Of a DNA stretch of 64,000 bases, positions 11,998-23,548 are shown one piece after another; the stretch's first letter is position 1; each line of letters starts with the position of its first letter. The notes beneath the pieces are model-generated. The model saw nothing but the letters and a program-made list of their open reading frames with translations. It was not told the DNA's origin and did not search any database. The translations under genes were made by a program, and so were the position numbers. The DNA is from Cytospora piceicola (Eukaryota; Ascomycota; Sordariomycetes; Diaporthales; Cytosporaceae), in contig JALQBC010000011.1 in assembly GCA_023375675.1 (NCBI GenBank), positions 434,001 to 498,000 of the forward strand, written 5' to 3'.

Positions 11998-13834
11998 GCG
12001 GGCGTGGGGGAGTTGGGGTGGGGGGGGGGGGCGGCTCTGCTGTCATGCATCCTGGAGCGTCTGCTGGGATGGCTTCGGTATGGGTCGCTTCTGTCTGTGT
12101 GCATGGCGACCACTTTTTTTGTATTATGGGATTTGTGTGTATGTGTGCGTATGTGTGCGTATGTGCGTGTGTGTGTGTGTGTGTGCGGCTTTGGAACGCG
12201 CTTTGCTTGCGCAGGGAACCGGGGAAAACGGTAGACCACTACGAAGACGATGTGTTAATGAACGGGACGAATTGTGGTAATAGGTAAAGTAATGTCGGTG
12301 CGAGCCGATTGGGGGGGTGAGGCTGGGTCTACTTTCTGTCATCTCTTATCGGTCATCACAGCGAAGGAGTTTCCACACGGGGTGGAGGGAGCCAGGTACT
12401 TCCGAGGCGTTAACTCGGACGGGAACAGGATAGGGAGGGATAGGGCATGGCTGGGCTGGGCAGGGCTGGGCTGGGCAGGACGTTCTGGGACCAAGGGCAT
12501 TCAAAGAGCGGCAAAACAAAGCGGAGGATATACCCCATACCCCCATCACGCCCTCCGAAAAGTTTGTTTTAGACGGGAGACTCCCCCGGGGGAAACCCCC
12601 AACGGATGCATGCATACCGGGAAGGGGGAAAAGGGGGGGGGGGGGAGGAAACAAAAATGTACCACTAAAACCAATGTTGTGTATGCTCTCGGGTATCTTG
12701 TATGACTACTGTACGTCATGGTTGACAGGAAAGGGGAAAAGGAAATGGAGGGTCCCAGGACCTGAACCGTACTCTTGTATCTGAAGTACTTCCTCCTCTG
12801 TGGTGTGTCAGTGAATGGAATCAATCCGAGGGGTATATCGCTTACCAGCCACTTCCTTCTCTTCTTCGTGTCATACCAAAGATCGATACAGTCCACATGT
12901 ATGCTCTCCTCAAGGTGATGAACCCAATCCGGCCCGGCAACACGGTGTTGGAATCTGCGTCCGGTGTTTCCAATATATCAAGTACTCCTTGCGTTTGCTT
13001 GACCTCGCTTCTGGAACTGTTGTCGAGGAGGACCCCCAACCCACTTTCCCAGTCATCTTTGTGATATGATTGCACGTGTGTATATATATGTATGTATGTA
13101 TTTATATATAGGCGAGACCTATCTACTTGTATCGTGAGCTCGAGATAACTATCAAGATGGCAACAGGAGTGGTAGTGAAGAAAGGGAAGGAAGGGGGAAG
13201 GAACAACATACCCCGGTATGGTTCGGCGGGTTTTTGGGGGCTACGTATACGATGTGTATTTATGTGTGTGTGGCTACGGATGAATGGCTTGCTCAACACC
13301 ATATCAGGCATGCGGGAGACGCCCTGCTTCGTGGTTCGAGGATCCTTGGAAATGGTGGGATATCCGCCGCAGCTTTACCACATCCCCTTCCAGGCTGCAG
13401 GGTGCTCGACTGACCAACATCTTCTACCCCCCCCCCCCCACTTCCTCTGTTTTACTTCCTTCACCTCAGGAACACGAGGCACAACGTCAAGGCCAAGGAC
13501 ATGACCATTAGAGGACTGGCGACTGCAAAGATCTCTCGAAGAAAAAAAAAAGGGAGCACATGCATCATCTCATATTCTTGTATTGTACAACAGGAAAGGA
13601 CGCCCACCATGTCAAGACGTTCCCATTTCCCATTCCCATCCCTTTCCCTTTCTTCACCCCTCCCGCGCCCTCCGCTCGGGGGGTTTTATTCCACCGTCAA
13701 CCCGTATGTGATGTTATCGAGTGCGACGGCGCCACCGCAATAAACACGCCCAGTTTCCCCCCCAAACTCCCCCCTCCCCCCCGAAAGCCCCTCCTTCCCA
13801 CCAGCTGGCCGGCCGGTCCCCCCCCCCAGCCCGC
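11998..13834. other. Intergenic between convergent LST7 and RPT3
   Basis: No gene seen. It contains a GT-rich run (12134-12185), a tandem GGGCTGGGCA-like run near 12450-12480 and G/C homopolymers near 12630 and 13428. Both 3' UTRs must lie here. Confidence 0.6.
12134..12185. repeat. GT-rich microsatellite
   Basis: TGTGTGCGTA units grade into a pure GT run. Confidence 0.85.
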
Positions 13835-15173
13835 CTATTTGTAGAAGTCAAACTTGTTGTCGTCGCTCGTCCCCTTCACCTGGGCCGAGTACGCGTCCTC
13901 CAGGTCGCTCTGGATGATGTTGTACCTGTTCTTCCTCACGGCCCGCAGGCCCGCCTCCTGCATGATGGCGGCGATGACGGCGCCGCTCAGGGGGTCGTTG
14001 CGCACGATGAGCGAGTCCAGGTCGGCCTCGGGCGCCAGGCTCATCTTGGACGCGATGGTGGTGAAGATGAGCCGCCTCTCGCGGCGGTCCCGCAGGTTGG
14101 GGAACTCGATCTTGCGGTCCAGGCGGCCCGGCCGCAGCAGGGCGGGGTCGAGCGTGTCGGCGCGGTTCGTCGCCATGATGACCTTGACGTTGGCCGTCTG
14201 GTCGAAGCCGTCCATCTGGTTGAGCAGCTCCAGCAGGATGCGCTGCACCTCCCGGTCGGCGCCCGTCTGCGCGTCGAACCGCTTCGTGGCGATGGCGTCG
14301 ATCTCGTCGATGAAGATGATGGCGGGCGAGTTCTCCCTGGCCATCCGGAACACGTCCCGGACCATGCGGGGGCCCTCGCCGAGGTACTTCTGCACGAACT
14401 CGGAGCCCACGACGCGGATGAAGTTGGCCGTGGTGCTATTTGCCACCGCCTTGACCAGCATCGTCTTTCCCGTACCGGGGGGCCCGTACAGCAGCACGCC
14501 GCGGGGTGGGTCGATGCCGATCTGCTTGTAGAGGTCGAAGTGTGTCAGGGGCAGCTCGACGGCCTCGCGGATCTCCTGCTTCTGCATGTCCAGGCCACCG
14601 ACGTCGGCGTATGAGATATCGGGCTTCTCGTCGGCCCCCAACATGGCGATGGAGGAGTCGGCCTCGGGGGGCAGGATGTCGACAAGAGCGTTGGAGTGCC
14701 GGTGCAGGGCGACAGATGATGATGGCTTGAGGAGCTCGCGGTCGAGGGTAGAGAGGATGCGGACGACGTAGTTGGAGCCGGTGGACGACTGGACTATTCC
14801 AGTGCTGTTGGCAGTAGTGCCGCGGTTAGCGAGTTCGCTCATCTAGTTGACTGACCACCGCGTTGGGGGGGACTCACTTCTGATCGATTGCCTCCATGAA
14901 CTGGCCGATGACCAACGGCACGCTCTGGATCCTCTTGATCTCCTCCTGAGCCCGGACAAGCTCCCGCTTCAGACTCCGTTGCTCATCCTTGATGTACTCC
15001 TCTTGCAGCTGGATGTACTCGAGTTGCCTCTGCAGTTTCTTCAGGTTCGCGTAGTCGTCGCTAGTGTCGGTGCCAATGCCCTCAAAGTTCTCGATGGCGG
15101 GTATAGTCGAGGGCGCAGCCTTCTTGGTGGCCGCGAGATGGTTCGCCGGGCTTTCTACCAGGACGTCACCCAT
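13835..15173 (-). CDS. RPT3: 26S proteasome regulatory ATPase subunit Rpt3
   Basis: Two exons: 15173-14878 and 14804-13835; the 73-nt intron has a GTGAGT donor, a CTAAC branch and a CAG acceptor. The joined product is 421 residues, the usual length. Across the junction it reads AIDQNTGIVQSS, as in other Rpt3 proteins. The order is an N-terminal coiled coil (about 40-85), an OB-fold, then an AAA domain with Walker A GPPGTGKT (206-213) and Walker B IIFIDEID (261-268), and an HbYX-like C-terminus FYK. Rpt3 is one of the six ATPases of the 19S base ring that unfolds ubiquitinated substrates and opens the 20S gate. An ATG at 14842 lies inside the intron and is not the start. A near-match to the proteasome-associated control element lies upstream. 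Confidence 0.97.
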
Positions 15174-15218
15174 CTTGTCCGTTGTGGCTGGATGATCGAA
15201 ACGGGAGCGGGGATTGAT

Positions 15219-15226
15219 GTGGCAAA
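15219..15226. promoter_or_regulatory. PACE-like element upstream of RPT3
   Basis: GTGGCAAA lies about 45 bases upstream of the RPT3 start and matches 8 of 9 bases of the yeast proteasome-associated control element GGTGGCAAA. Yeast Rpn4 binds that element; whether this fungus uses it is inference, and one short match could be chance. Confidence 0.3.
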
Positions 15227-15960
15227 GTCGAGAGCGGTCCTGGATGTATCGGGGGAGAGAATCACTGTGGGTGGGTGATGGCGGTGGGAAAGGTGTTGTG
15301 GTGGTGGTTGGGTGAAGAGAAGCTGTTGGAAGACTGAACGAAGCAGATGGCGACGTCCCAGCTGCTCTCTCTCTCCAGGCAACGCGAACGTCAACGCCAG
15401 CTTCTCCAGCCACGTTTTGCTGACTACGCTATGGATACCTAGGTACCTAGGTAGCTTCCAAGGTTACCAGTACCACGCTAGCTTGATGTGTGGCTTGACC
15501 TGTCTTGGTCTGTGCTTGTGGCTTATCGCCAGTGCTCGGCAGGCCTGCAGGGACCCCACCAGGCTTGGCTTCCCGTGGCCCAGGCTGCCGGCTGCCAGGT
15601 GCCAGCCCTCCCCTGCCTGCCCCCACCCTGGCCTGTCTTAAAGGGTCCCCCGGTGCTACCCCCCGTATCCCGCACTTTGCCGATACGGGGACAGCTCATG
15701 CAGTCATGCAAGACCCCGTCAGTCAAACCTGCCCGCCTTGCCAACGCCTGCCACCTGCCAAAGAGCCTCTCCCCAACAAGAGCCCCCTGTCTTGGCTGGG
15801 TACTTAAGTATTGACTAGGTCTCTATCCGTACAATATATACCTACCTTGGTACTCAGGTATATTTGGGGGGCACGTCTTCTTCCCCACTGCTCGGGTCGT
15901 CTGACTTGGGTTGGTGAGGCAGAAAGAGTGCAGTGAGTCGTTCAGCAGATGTGCTGTGTG

Positions 15961-16012
15961 ACATTGCCATTGCCATTGCCATTGACATTGACATTGACAT
16001 TGATATTGACAT
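15961..16012. repeat. Hexamer tandem ATTGCC/ATTGAC
   Basis: About eight copies of a 6-mer, switching from ATTGCC to ATTGAC units. Confidence 0.9.
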
Positions 16013-17073
16013 CTAAAGTGACCGTAAGGCTTAAGGCTTGAGAGTGACTATCTACCCACCAAGAAGGTGCAGCCCTGAGGCCAAAAGGCAAAAGGCAAAA
16101 GGCAAAAGGTGGAGTGGGGTGCCCACGTCGTTGGGAGGCCATCAGGCCCGCCAGATGTCTGCCTACCAATGTGCCTAATTGATCCCTCGTCATCATCATC
16201 ATCTTCTTCGTCTTCCCAATACCTTCCAAGGTTCCAAGGTTGGTATACCTACCTGGGTTAGGTACCTACCTAGGTGAGCAGACTAGCACATTACATTTGA
16301 CGACTGTTCCTCGTCGAGATTGCGCAATCAACTGGTTGCGGTCTTTTAGTCTTGAAACCAAAACAAACCAAGTTTGGACTGGACTTACATAGTATACTTC
16401 CAAGGAAGGTTGTTATAAGCTGGGGGGGGAAATATCCAGGTAGGTACCTAAGTAGCCGGGTACCGTATGCCTCTAACCTGGCCAAGTACCTCTCAGCATC
16501 GACTTATATGAACCGATACCTCACACACAGTACGGCAGGCTCGTCCACTTACCACTTACACCACCTGGGCACAACACCTGCAACCCCCGGCCAGGGAGTC
16601 ACCTCACAAGTCACAAGTTCCCCTGTTTGTCCGACTCATCCACCATCCACCAGCCTCTCCAAGCCCATCGACAGACAGACACCCTTTCGACCTTTCCCCG
16701 TTTCCTTCCGGGCAAACCTCACCGTCGCAGTGGAATAATCCGACCATTCACTTCTCGGCCCTCACATCCGCCGTCTTCTAACCTTGTATCACTTTCAACT
16801 ACCTAGGTGACTGAGACTCACTTGGTATCTATTAATCCCATCGCCGTCGCCATCACGCACCCATTCGTTCTTTCTCCCGGCCTGCCCGCCCGCCCGAATA
16901 AACATCAGATCAGCCTGCCTACGCTCGGTTGTTATCATTGATGATCCCTCCCTCCGACAGTTTGTTGTTCGGGCTGCCAACAATTCCAGCCCCGAAGTCG
17001 ACATCTCAACGTCGGCTACCACAACCCACCTCTTTGACTCCTCGTCAACATCGCCGGTAGCAGCCAGCCAAAT

Positions 17074-17673
17074 ATGTCGTCCCGTATCGACATCCCCTCC
17101 AAGGCCATGAGGCAATCCTCCTCGTCCCAGAGCCCCCTCAGCTCCTCCTCGTCGACCTACTCCACCTCGCCGTCGACGCCCGCTAGGTCCTCGACCTCGG
17201 CTCAGAAGCAGAAGATGGTGCACGAGCGACGCCCCAGTCTCTTGGGTACGTTTTGGTCATTCATTCCCCTTCCCATTCCATTCCCCCAGTAGCGGGCACC
17301 TGACCCCTCCCCATACCGCTTGCTTATCGTATATCATGATAACTAACATGCGTCATGCCAGGTTCCGCCATCTCCAAGTCAGAGTCCACTGTGATCAACA
17401 TCGGGGACCCGGACGGCCCTCCTCGGCTGGTAAGTCTCACATGCCGAAGCAGGAACCACCACCACCACCGAGTTAGTTACGTGACTGACGTGTGTTGGAC
17501 CTCAAAAACAGATCTCCTACCTCTCCTCCAGCCAGGGCTTCGCCTGGAACCCCGAGCTCTTCCTGCCCTCCTACGTCGACTACGACTACACGCCGCTCGA
17601 GAACAAGCGGGAGCCCGTGATCGAGATCACCCTGACGGACGAGGAGGTCGCGAACATGTTCCCTCGTAACTAG
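17074..17673 (+). CDS. Small conserved-looking protein of unknown function
   Basis: Three exons, 17074-17245, 17362-17429 and 17512-17673, give 133 residues. Donors are GTACGT and GTAAGT, acceptors are CAG, an AACTAAC branch point sits at about 17340, and phases close exactly. The N-terminal 50 residues are Ser/Thr-rich and probably disordered. The C-terminal half (GPPRLISYLSSSQGFAWNPE and EITLTDEEVANMFPRN) looks ordered, with an aromatic-rich stretch and an acidic helix. No domain, signal peptide or membrane segment is visible. I do not recognise the family. The splice architecture and codon use make it a real gene rather than a chance ORF. Confidence 0.8.
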
Positions 17674-19341
17674 GCTGGCGGGGCCCCGGTCCCCTGCTTT
17701 GGTCACCGCTTGGCAAACGGCACTAGAACGGCATTCTCACGAGAAACACATCTTTTGATTCCCCCAGGCGTCCGGCTCATATTTGCCCCCACCCCCTCCC
17801 CCCCCTTGGTCATCGGCCTGGGCATTACTGGGTGAGGCCAGTAGCTCCCAACATATAGGGGCTGGAGGGGAACGAGTACATACAACACACATTTCGTCAT
17901 AGCAGGGGTTTATGGTTTTCTTTTTACAGAATGGTTGCTGGGAGTCTCTAGGTAGTAGTTTTGTTGTTCCACACGGCGGTCGAATTTCTATTTTCTTTTC
18001 GTCGTTACGGTATTATGAGGGGGTCTTGGATGGGGGCGTTATTTGGGCATGGACACATGGGAGAGCAGGGTCATCATTCAGCTCCGCCCAGAGGTCGGTG
18101 CTTGTTTGTTGCATGCTTTCAAACTGTTTAGAGTACGCGGTAACTCAACTCATTTTTTTTCCTTCCAAGAGACTACCTAGGTATACAATTACTTGTAGTT
18201 GCTGGGATTGTTCTGATGCACCGGCTAGTGGGTGTGTCGGCAGCCAGAGCCAACTGTCCAGCCCGGTAGGTAATCGTGGACGAGGTGCTACAAACCACCA
18301 GCATTCGAGAAACGAGCTGATGAGACCCGAAGAATAAGACCTATGGTCACATGTATTCATAATGGCCCAAAGAGACCATGTCCCGAATCCCACAGTTGGG
18401 ATTTGTCGTTACGACCTTGTCTGTCGAGCTTCCATGTTAATCCTCAAGGACGATCATCTTACGTACTGTGCATGTAACTCCGTATGTAAGTAAGACACAC
18501 TCCACAAGGCCCGAGGTTCTTGGTGAAACCATCGGATTGAAAAGTCTCTACAGCCTCTCGGTGTGCTGGATCCGAGGACTACATACACACTTTGGGTAAG
18601 CTTGTGGAACGACGATGCGTTTTGGAAAAAAGACCCAATGTGACTCGGAGCGAAGCCCACCGATGGAGCACATGTCATTCTCACGGCGGCGGGAAGCGAT
18701 GCAAGCACTTTGGGGTTGGGCCGATAAGGCAAGCTGGAGCCCCGCGTTTACCGATAAGCGGGAGGGACGCATGCGTCAGGCGCCAGTGACTGCCGATTGT
18801 TCCCAAGGGCAACGCGCACTGACCACCTCGGGGGTGTGCATTTCGCAGCTCGGACGCGCTCCGCGGTATTGGTTCCGCGGTTTTGTCCAGTCCGACGGGG
18901 AAAACTGATCTGGGTATGATGCATTTTTGTGTCGTTTTGTTGACTTAGATACACTTGTACTCTTGGTGTCTAGCACTACCTACACATGTACCTGGGTACA
19001 GCTTGGGTATCATGAGACATTGATTGATTGATTGCCGTTCTTGGATATCCTTGGAAATATTACCCTTACCCTCGTACCTCGTACCTCGTACTTTCTTTCC
19101 CCGTATATTACATACACCTACTCTTTATATAGAAAAGGAGATGAACCAGCCGGCTCGAAGGCGCTCCTCCTACAAACCAACCCCAGAAGACCAACAGCAG
19201 CCTTCCGCCCACTCCTCCTCCTCCTCTTCCGCAAGGAAGACCGACAACAACAACAACAACAACAACTACTACTACTACCACAAAAACAATAACAAACCCA
19301 GCGCAAACCCAAGCACAGGCACAGGCACAAACCCGACCGCC
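17674..19341. other. Intergenic and likely 5' leader of MIS14
   Basis: No gene seen between 17.7 and 19.1 kb apart from the short 3' flank and one TACCTAGGTA decamer (18174-18183). From about 19247 the sequence is an (AAC)n/(TAC)n/ACA-rich tract typical of a fungal 5' leader, or alternatively the N-terminal coding extension of the next gene. Confidence 0.55.
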
Positions 19342-19628
19342 ATGGACGGCGCGCACCGCAAGATCGAGCTGCAGTCCGCCGAGGACCTGACCTTCCTGAT
19401 CAACAACGTGCGCCGCGCCGCGGCCGAGCACGTCACCGCCGCCTTCCCGCCGGTCGAGGGGCAGGATGACGCCGAGGAGGACCAGCTGCGCGTGAGGATC
19501 GAGAAGCTCGTCGATGATGTTCGTGGTGTTCTTTTCTCCCTTCCCCCCCCCCCCTCCCTGACCTCCTCTTCACAAATTCTCCACCACACAACGACTCGCG
19601 CGACAGGGCGGACCAGCACTAGAGGTTT

Positions 19629-19670
<42 letters not shown>

Positions 19671-20430
19671 ACCCTTCTCCCCACCATCCATGGTACCAGA
19701 CACAATCAAGCTAACCAATCTGGCCCCCCGGGGCCGCCCCGCCGCGCAGTACATATCCCAGACCTTCACCCTCGCAGCCCCCAACCTCTCCATCAACGGC
19801 TTCGACCTGGACCCAAGGGCCTTCCCCGCCGCGTACCTCGACCACGCCCCCTCCTCCTCGCCATCATCACCATCATCACCGTCGTCATCATCCCCCAACA
19901 CCCGCAGCAGCCGCAGCCGCCGCCGGCGACAGCAGAAGCAGCAGCAGGACGCCGGGCCCGAGGTCCGGTACGAGCCCTTCGACGGGCGCAAGCGCCTCCG
20001 CGTCGAGGAGCTCGCCCGCGAGGAGGAGGACCTGATGCGGGAGGTGGCCGCCCTGAAGAGGAGGGTGCCGCCCGCCGCGGCCAGGGCCTACGCCGACGGG
20101 CTCCGGGACGGCGTCCGCGCCGACGAGGAGGCGCTGGCGCGGGCGAGGGCGGTCGCCGCGGGCCTGGACGGCGGCGGCGGCAACGACGAAGACGAGAACG
20201 ACAGGCCGGCGGGTGAGGACGGTGGTGGCGCCAAGGGTGCCAGCGGCTCCAAGAAGAGGAAGACCACCCTGCTGGACGGCATGGGCCCGCTCGAGAGGCA
20301 GGCCGGCGTCGAGAGGGGGTACGGGGGCCTGGTCGAGACCCTGAGCCGGCTGAAGAGGGACATGCCGGCCACGGTGGCCAAGATGGAGAGGGCGAGGGTC
20401 GCGGGGCAGTACGTCGTGACCGAGAGGTGA
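19342..20430 (+). CDS. MIS14: Kinetochore protein Mis14/Nsl1
   Basis: Exons 19342-19518 and 19750-20430 give 285 residues. HRKIELQSAEDLTFLINNVR at the start is the Mis14 family signature. Across the junction the protein reads KLVDDYISQTFTLAAPNLS and then INGFDLDP. Mis14/Nsl1 is a subunit of the four-protein MIND/Mis12 complex linking centromeric chromatin to the Ndc80 microtubule-binding complex. Predicted helices with heptad character (about 155-215) and a C-terminal helix follow; Ser- and Gly-rich inserts are lineage-specific. The start at 19342 has a strong context (CCGCCATGG) and begins next to the conserved block. An in-frame ATG at 19141 would add 67 low-complexity residues (poly-Ser, Asn, Tyr). 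The 231-nt intron has a CTAAC branch, holds an (AC)19 microsatellite and contains no stop in frame. Confidence 0.9.
19631..19668. repeat. (AC)19 microsatellite inside the MIS14 intron
   Basis: Nineteen AC units lie within the single MIS14 intron, preceded by a C-run near 19543. Confidence 0.97.
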
Positions 20431-20975
20431 GTGCAGAATGGGGGGGTTGGTTTGTTGGGCTTCACGGCATATATGTGTAAGGGTGGGGGGGGGGGTGGTT
20501 TCTGGCGTTTTTTTAGGAGTTGGGGCCGATGAAACGTCCCGCACGATTAGGGGGCTCTCCGAGAAAGAGGCATGATACCAAGGCGAGGATACAAATGATA
20601 ACTTTACTACCACGGCAGTATGCAGAAACGGGGGATCAAGTTGAGGCGTATGGACATCACTGCTGTAGGCTCTCGATTTTAAGGACGGCACACATGGGTC
20701 TTCACATGACGGGATACACAACGAGACTTTCTCAAATGTCGACCGCCTTTTGGGTCTTCAATATTCCAGTTTCGCAATCATTACGCAGACACCCGTTATA
20801 TGCCGTTTCACGGCTTTCCGCCCCTTGTCCGTGCTTCTTCTACTCGCACTCATTTCATACCCGTATTGCACTCCCAGGACCCACGACGATGTACTGCCCT
20901 CTAAACTCCCCCAAACCACGACCCACACACACACACACACTCTCTCAAAACGCCCAGGCGACCACCACAGGCCGT
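20431..20975. other. Intergenic between convergent MIS14 and SEC14
   Basis: Only 545 bases between two stop codons. It holds G-runs near 20481-20495 and a short AC run near 20926-20940. Both 3' UTRs should overlap or abut here. Confidence 0.6.
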
Positions 20976-22298
20976 CTATACGGCAGCGGGGGCAGGGGCG
21001 TCAGCCGTGGCGCCCTCCTCGGCGGCCACGGGGGCCTGGGCCTCGGCCCCGGACGCGGGCTGGGGGTCGTCCTTCTTGGTCTCGATGGCGGCGGCGTCGC
21101 CGGCCTTCTTCTCCCACTTGGGGGGCCTGGAGTACTCGGCCTCCTTCCAGGGCCCGAGGTCGCTGAACATGCAGCCGCCGGGGCACTCGCAGCTGCCGCC
21201 AAAGACCTTGGGCAGGCTCTCGGCCGGGACGTGCTGCAGGAGCTCCTTCTGGTACCCGCTCCCGAGGATGTGGATCTTCTGGACGGTGACGGGGTCGATC
21301 CAGCCCTTGATGGCGGACCAGACGGTCGCGAAGCCCCAGGGCGCGTTGACGACGAATAGCTTGCCGAGGCGCTCGGGGTAGTAGTTCTGGGACATGTTGG
21401 AGGCCGACTTCAGGTAGCCGTAGACGGAGGGGGCCTTGGACAGGCCGACGCCCTTGAGGTCCATGATGGTGCAGCACGTCTCGAGCAGGTGGCCGGCCTT
21501 GCGGGAGCAGGCGGGCAGGCGGGGGTCGGCGACGCGCTCGTACTCGACGGCCAGGTTGGTCAGCATGCGCTCCGAGGTGGTGATCTTGTTGATGGCGCCG
21601 ATGTCGACGTTGCCAAGCTGCTCGATGTAGACTGGTCGGCCCTCCTGTGCGGTGCGGGAAATACGCGTTAGCAGCTGTTCTGATCTCGGCAGGTTGGCCC
21701 GTTACCCCTACCTCCCGATGGAGGAGATGGGGGCAGGAGGTGGGAAGGAGATGCGTGGGGATAGCGTACCTTGTCGGTCTTGTGGTAGTACTGGGGGTAG
21801 TACTTGAATATTTGCTCCTTCTCGGGGTAGTCCCATGTGGGCAGAAGCTCGTCGAGCTTGGTGTCTTTCCGCCATTTCTCGGCATCGACGAACCTGTGTC
21901 ATGTCAGCGGTCCATCCTGCCTCGCTGTGTCCATCTCGCCGCGTGTTGTTCAGGGTGGAGTCTCACATCTTCTCAGTAGCAACGAGTTCAAACTTGCGCG
22001 CGCGGAGGAATCGCAGCTGTATGTCTCAGTGTTAGTCATACATCGCTCTCAGGCCCTCCAGCTGCAAGGAGGGATGGGGGCAAGACAAGAGGGGACGGCG
22101 TACCAGCGTCAAGGTGTCCAGGCGGTCGGTGTATCCCTGGCTCTCGAGAGACTCGCGCAGCTGCTTGACCTTCTCCATCTGCTCAGGCGTCAAGTGGCCA
22201 GGGTGGCCGCTGGCCTGGTTGGAAGCGACGATGGGGAAGTCGAAGTCATCGTACTTGGGGCTGAGCTCCATGCCTCCGGTTTCTTGGGGGGCAGCCAT
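20976..22298 (-). CDS. SEC14: Sec14-type phosphatidylinositol/phosphatidylcholine transfer protein
   Basis: Four exons, 22298-22104, 22016-21967, 21893-21770 and 21644-20976, give 345 residues. All introns are GT-AG and the frames close. The CRAL-TRIO N-terminal domain (about 37-90) reads through LTLLRFLRARKFELVATEKM. The CRAL-TRIO lipid-binding fold follows (about 105-275), with EGRPVYIEQLG at the exon 3/4 junction, TIMDLKGVGLSKAP and APWGFATVWSAIKGWIDP. Sec14 exchanges PI and PC between membranes and sustains PI4P-dependent Golgi secretion. The C-terminal tail of about 60 residues is Ala/Glu-rich with several acidic stretches, a feature of filamentous-fungal copies; its role is unknown. The orthologue call rests on domain order and length. 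Confidence 0.96.
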
Positions 22299-23548
22299 GT
22301 TGAAAAGGGTTTCCTGGGCTACTCGTTGGGTAATCGGGTGTGATGAAGCAGGAAAGGAGACGTGGATGGCGGTGATGTTATTGATGTTGTAGTTGTAGTT
22401 TTAGTAGTAGTAGGTGGTTGGGCGAGAGGGAAAGGGAGGGTATGTATGTATTGTTCTCTTGCGCTATACGGCTGCAAGTAGAACTGAAAAGGGTCGTTTA
22501 GGGGAGGTTCTGGTAGGGGTCAAGAAGAAGCGGTGTTGTCCAGAAAGATCACCAGGGGTATGTGGTGTGGGGTCGTCAGAGGCGAAGTTTAATGTTCCAC
22601 GATATCTCACCCCCGTATTTAATTTGAGCTGTCCGAAGTTTTAGTGGGGATTTGAATTGTCAAGCCTGTGCCGGGGCGGGGATGGGGGGGAGGGGGACGT
22701 GTCGTCATAAGTACCTAGGTAGCCAAGATGGTCTCTCCCTCCTGCTGTATCTGTACCACATTCTAACACAATTCTGACAATTAGGGGCACATATCTACGC
22801 CTGGGCATGCCAACCCCTGCTGTGTCTAAGGTACTGTTTAGTGCCTTTGGAGCACTAGATCTTGTAACGCAGTAAATAACTTCCATAGTACACACCCTAG
22901 CAACTGGGCAGTCTTAGTTACCTACTTAAGTAGGTACCTAACTTGCTGAGTATCTTGCTTCAGACCGGGTCAACGGTCTGGTATCTTACTATAGGTACCT
23001 ACCTAGGTACCTAGGTAGGTAGTATGTCCTGCTGTCCTGCACTGCGGCATATGCACATGTGTTTCAAGCATCTTTGCGGCCCAGCAGCATGCGGCACTCG
23101 ATATCAGCTATTTCTGTCTCCCTTTGTTTCAAGGTCACCATAACGGGCCATCATATCAGCATGCATACAAGCAACGACCTCCAGGGTCGAACATGGCTGA
23201 ACCAAACTACTCGCTCAGCAACACCAACAATTTCAAAGGGGGTAGCGTCGATCGTGTGATTATCCGGCGTTTATGTAGGTGGTATGGCGACGACATCTCG
23301 ATGCTGTCTCCAAGAATAGTCGGTCAACATCACCATGACTATAAGCCCACACCATTCCTCCCTTCCGGGATGCTTTTCGGCTGCCCCTCTCGTAGGCCTG
23401 GGGGCGGTTGTTGCACAATCTAGCGGCTTTGGCTCTCGCCATTCTGTCATAAACCACCTGCTGGTCATGAAAAGTGGTCGTCATGTGGCCGACAATAATA
23501 TCTCCTCTGTTGGGGGGGGGGGCTCTAGTCTCATACGGCCGAGACGTC
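22299..23548. other. Intergenic upstream of SEC14
   Basis: The SEC14 promoter side. It includes a dense cluster of TACCTAGGTA-type palindromes at 22917-23022. No gene seen. Confidence 0.6.
22985..23022. repeat. Cluster of overlapping ACCTAGGT palindromes
   Basis: GGTACC, ACCTAGGT and CTAGGTAGGT units overlap, with exact TACCTAGGTA at 23000-23009 and 23008-23017. Similar TAGGTACC units occur just upstream (22917-22945). The block is self-complementary at several registers. Confidence 0.85.

Larger units (their letters stand above)
15174..17073. other. Intergenic, divergent promoters of RPT3 and the 17.1 kb gene
   Basis: No gene seen. It has two overlapping TACCTAGGTA decamers (15436-15453), hexamer repeats at 15961-16012, an AAAAGGC tandem (16083-16108) and further TACCTAGGT(G) variants near 16263 and 16802. 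Confidence 0.6.

Noticed and set aside
13721..14614. + strand frame of 297 codons across RPT3
   Set aside because: Antisense shadow of the AAA domain; no independent start, splice signals or motif.
19141..19341. N-terminal extension of MIS14 from the upstream ATG
   Set aside because: Adds only low-complexity Ser/Asn/Tyr sequence resembling a 5' leader, while the ATG at 19342 has a better context and starts at the conserved block. It is kept as an alternative, not as the call.
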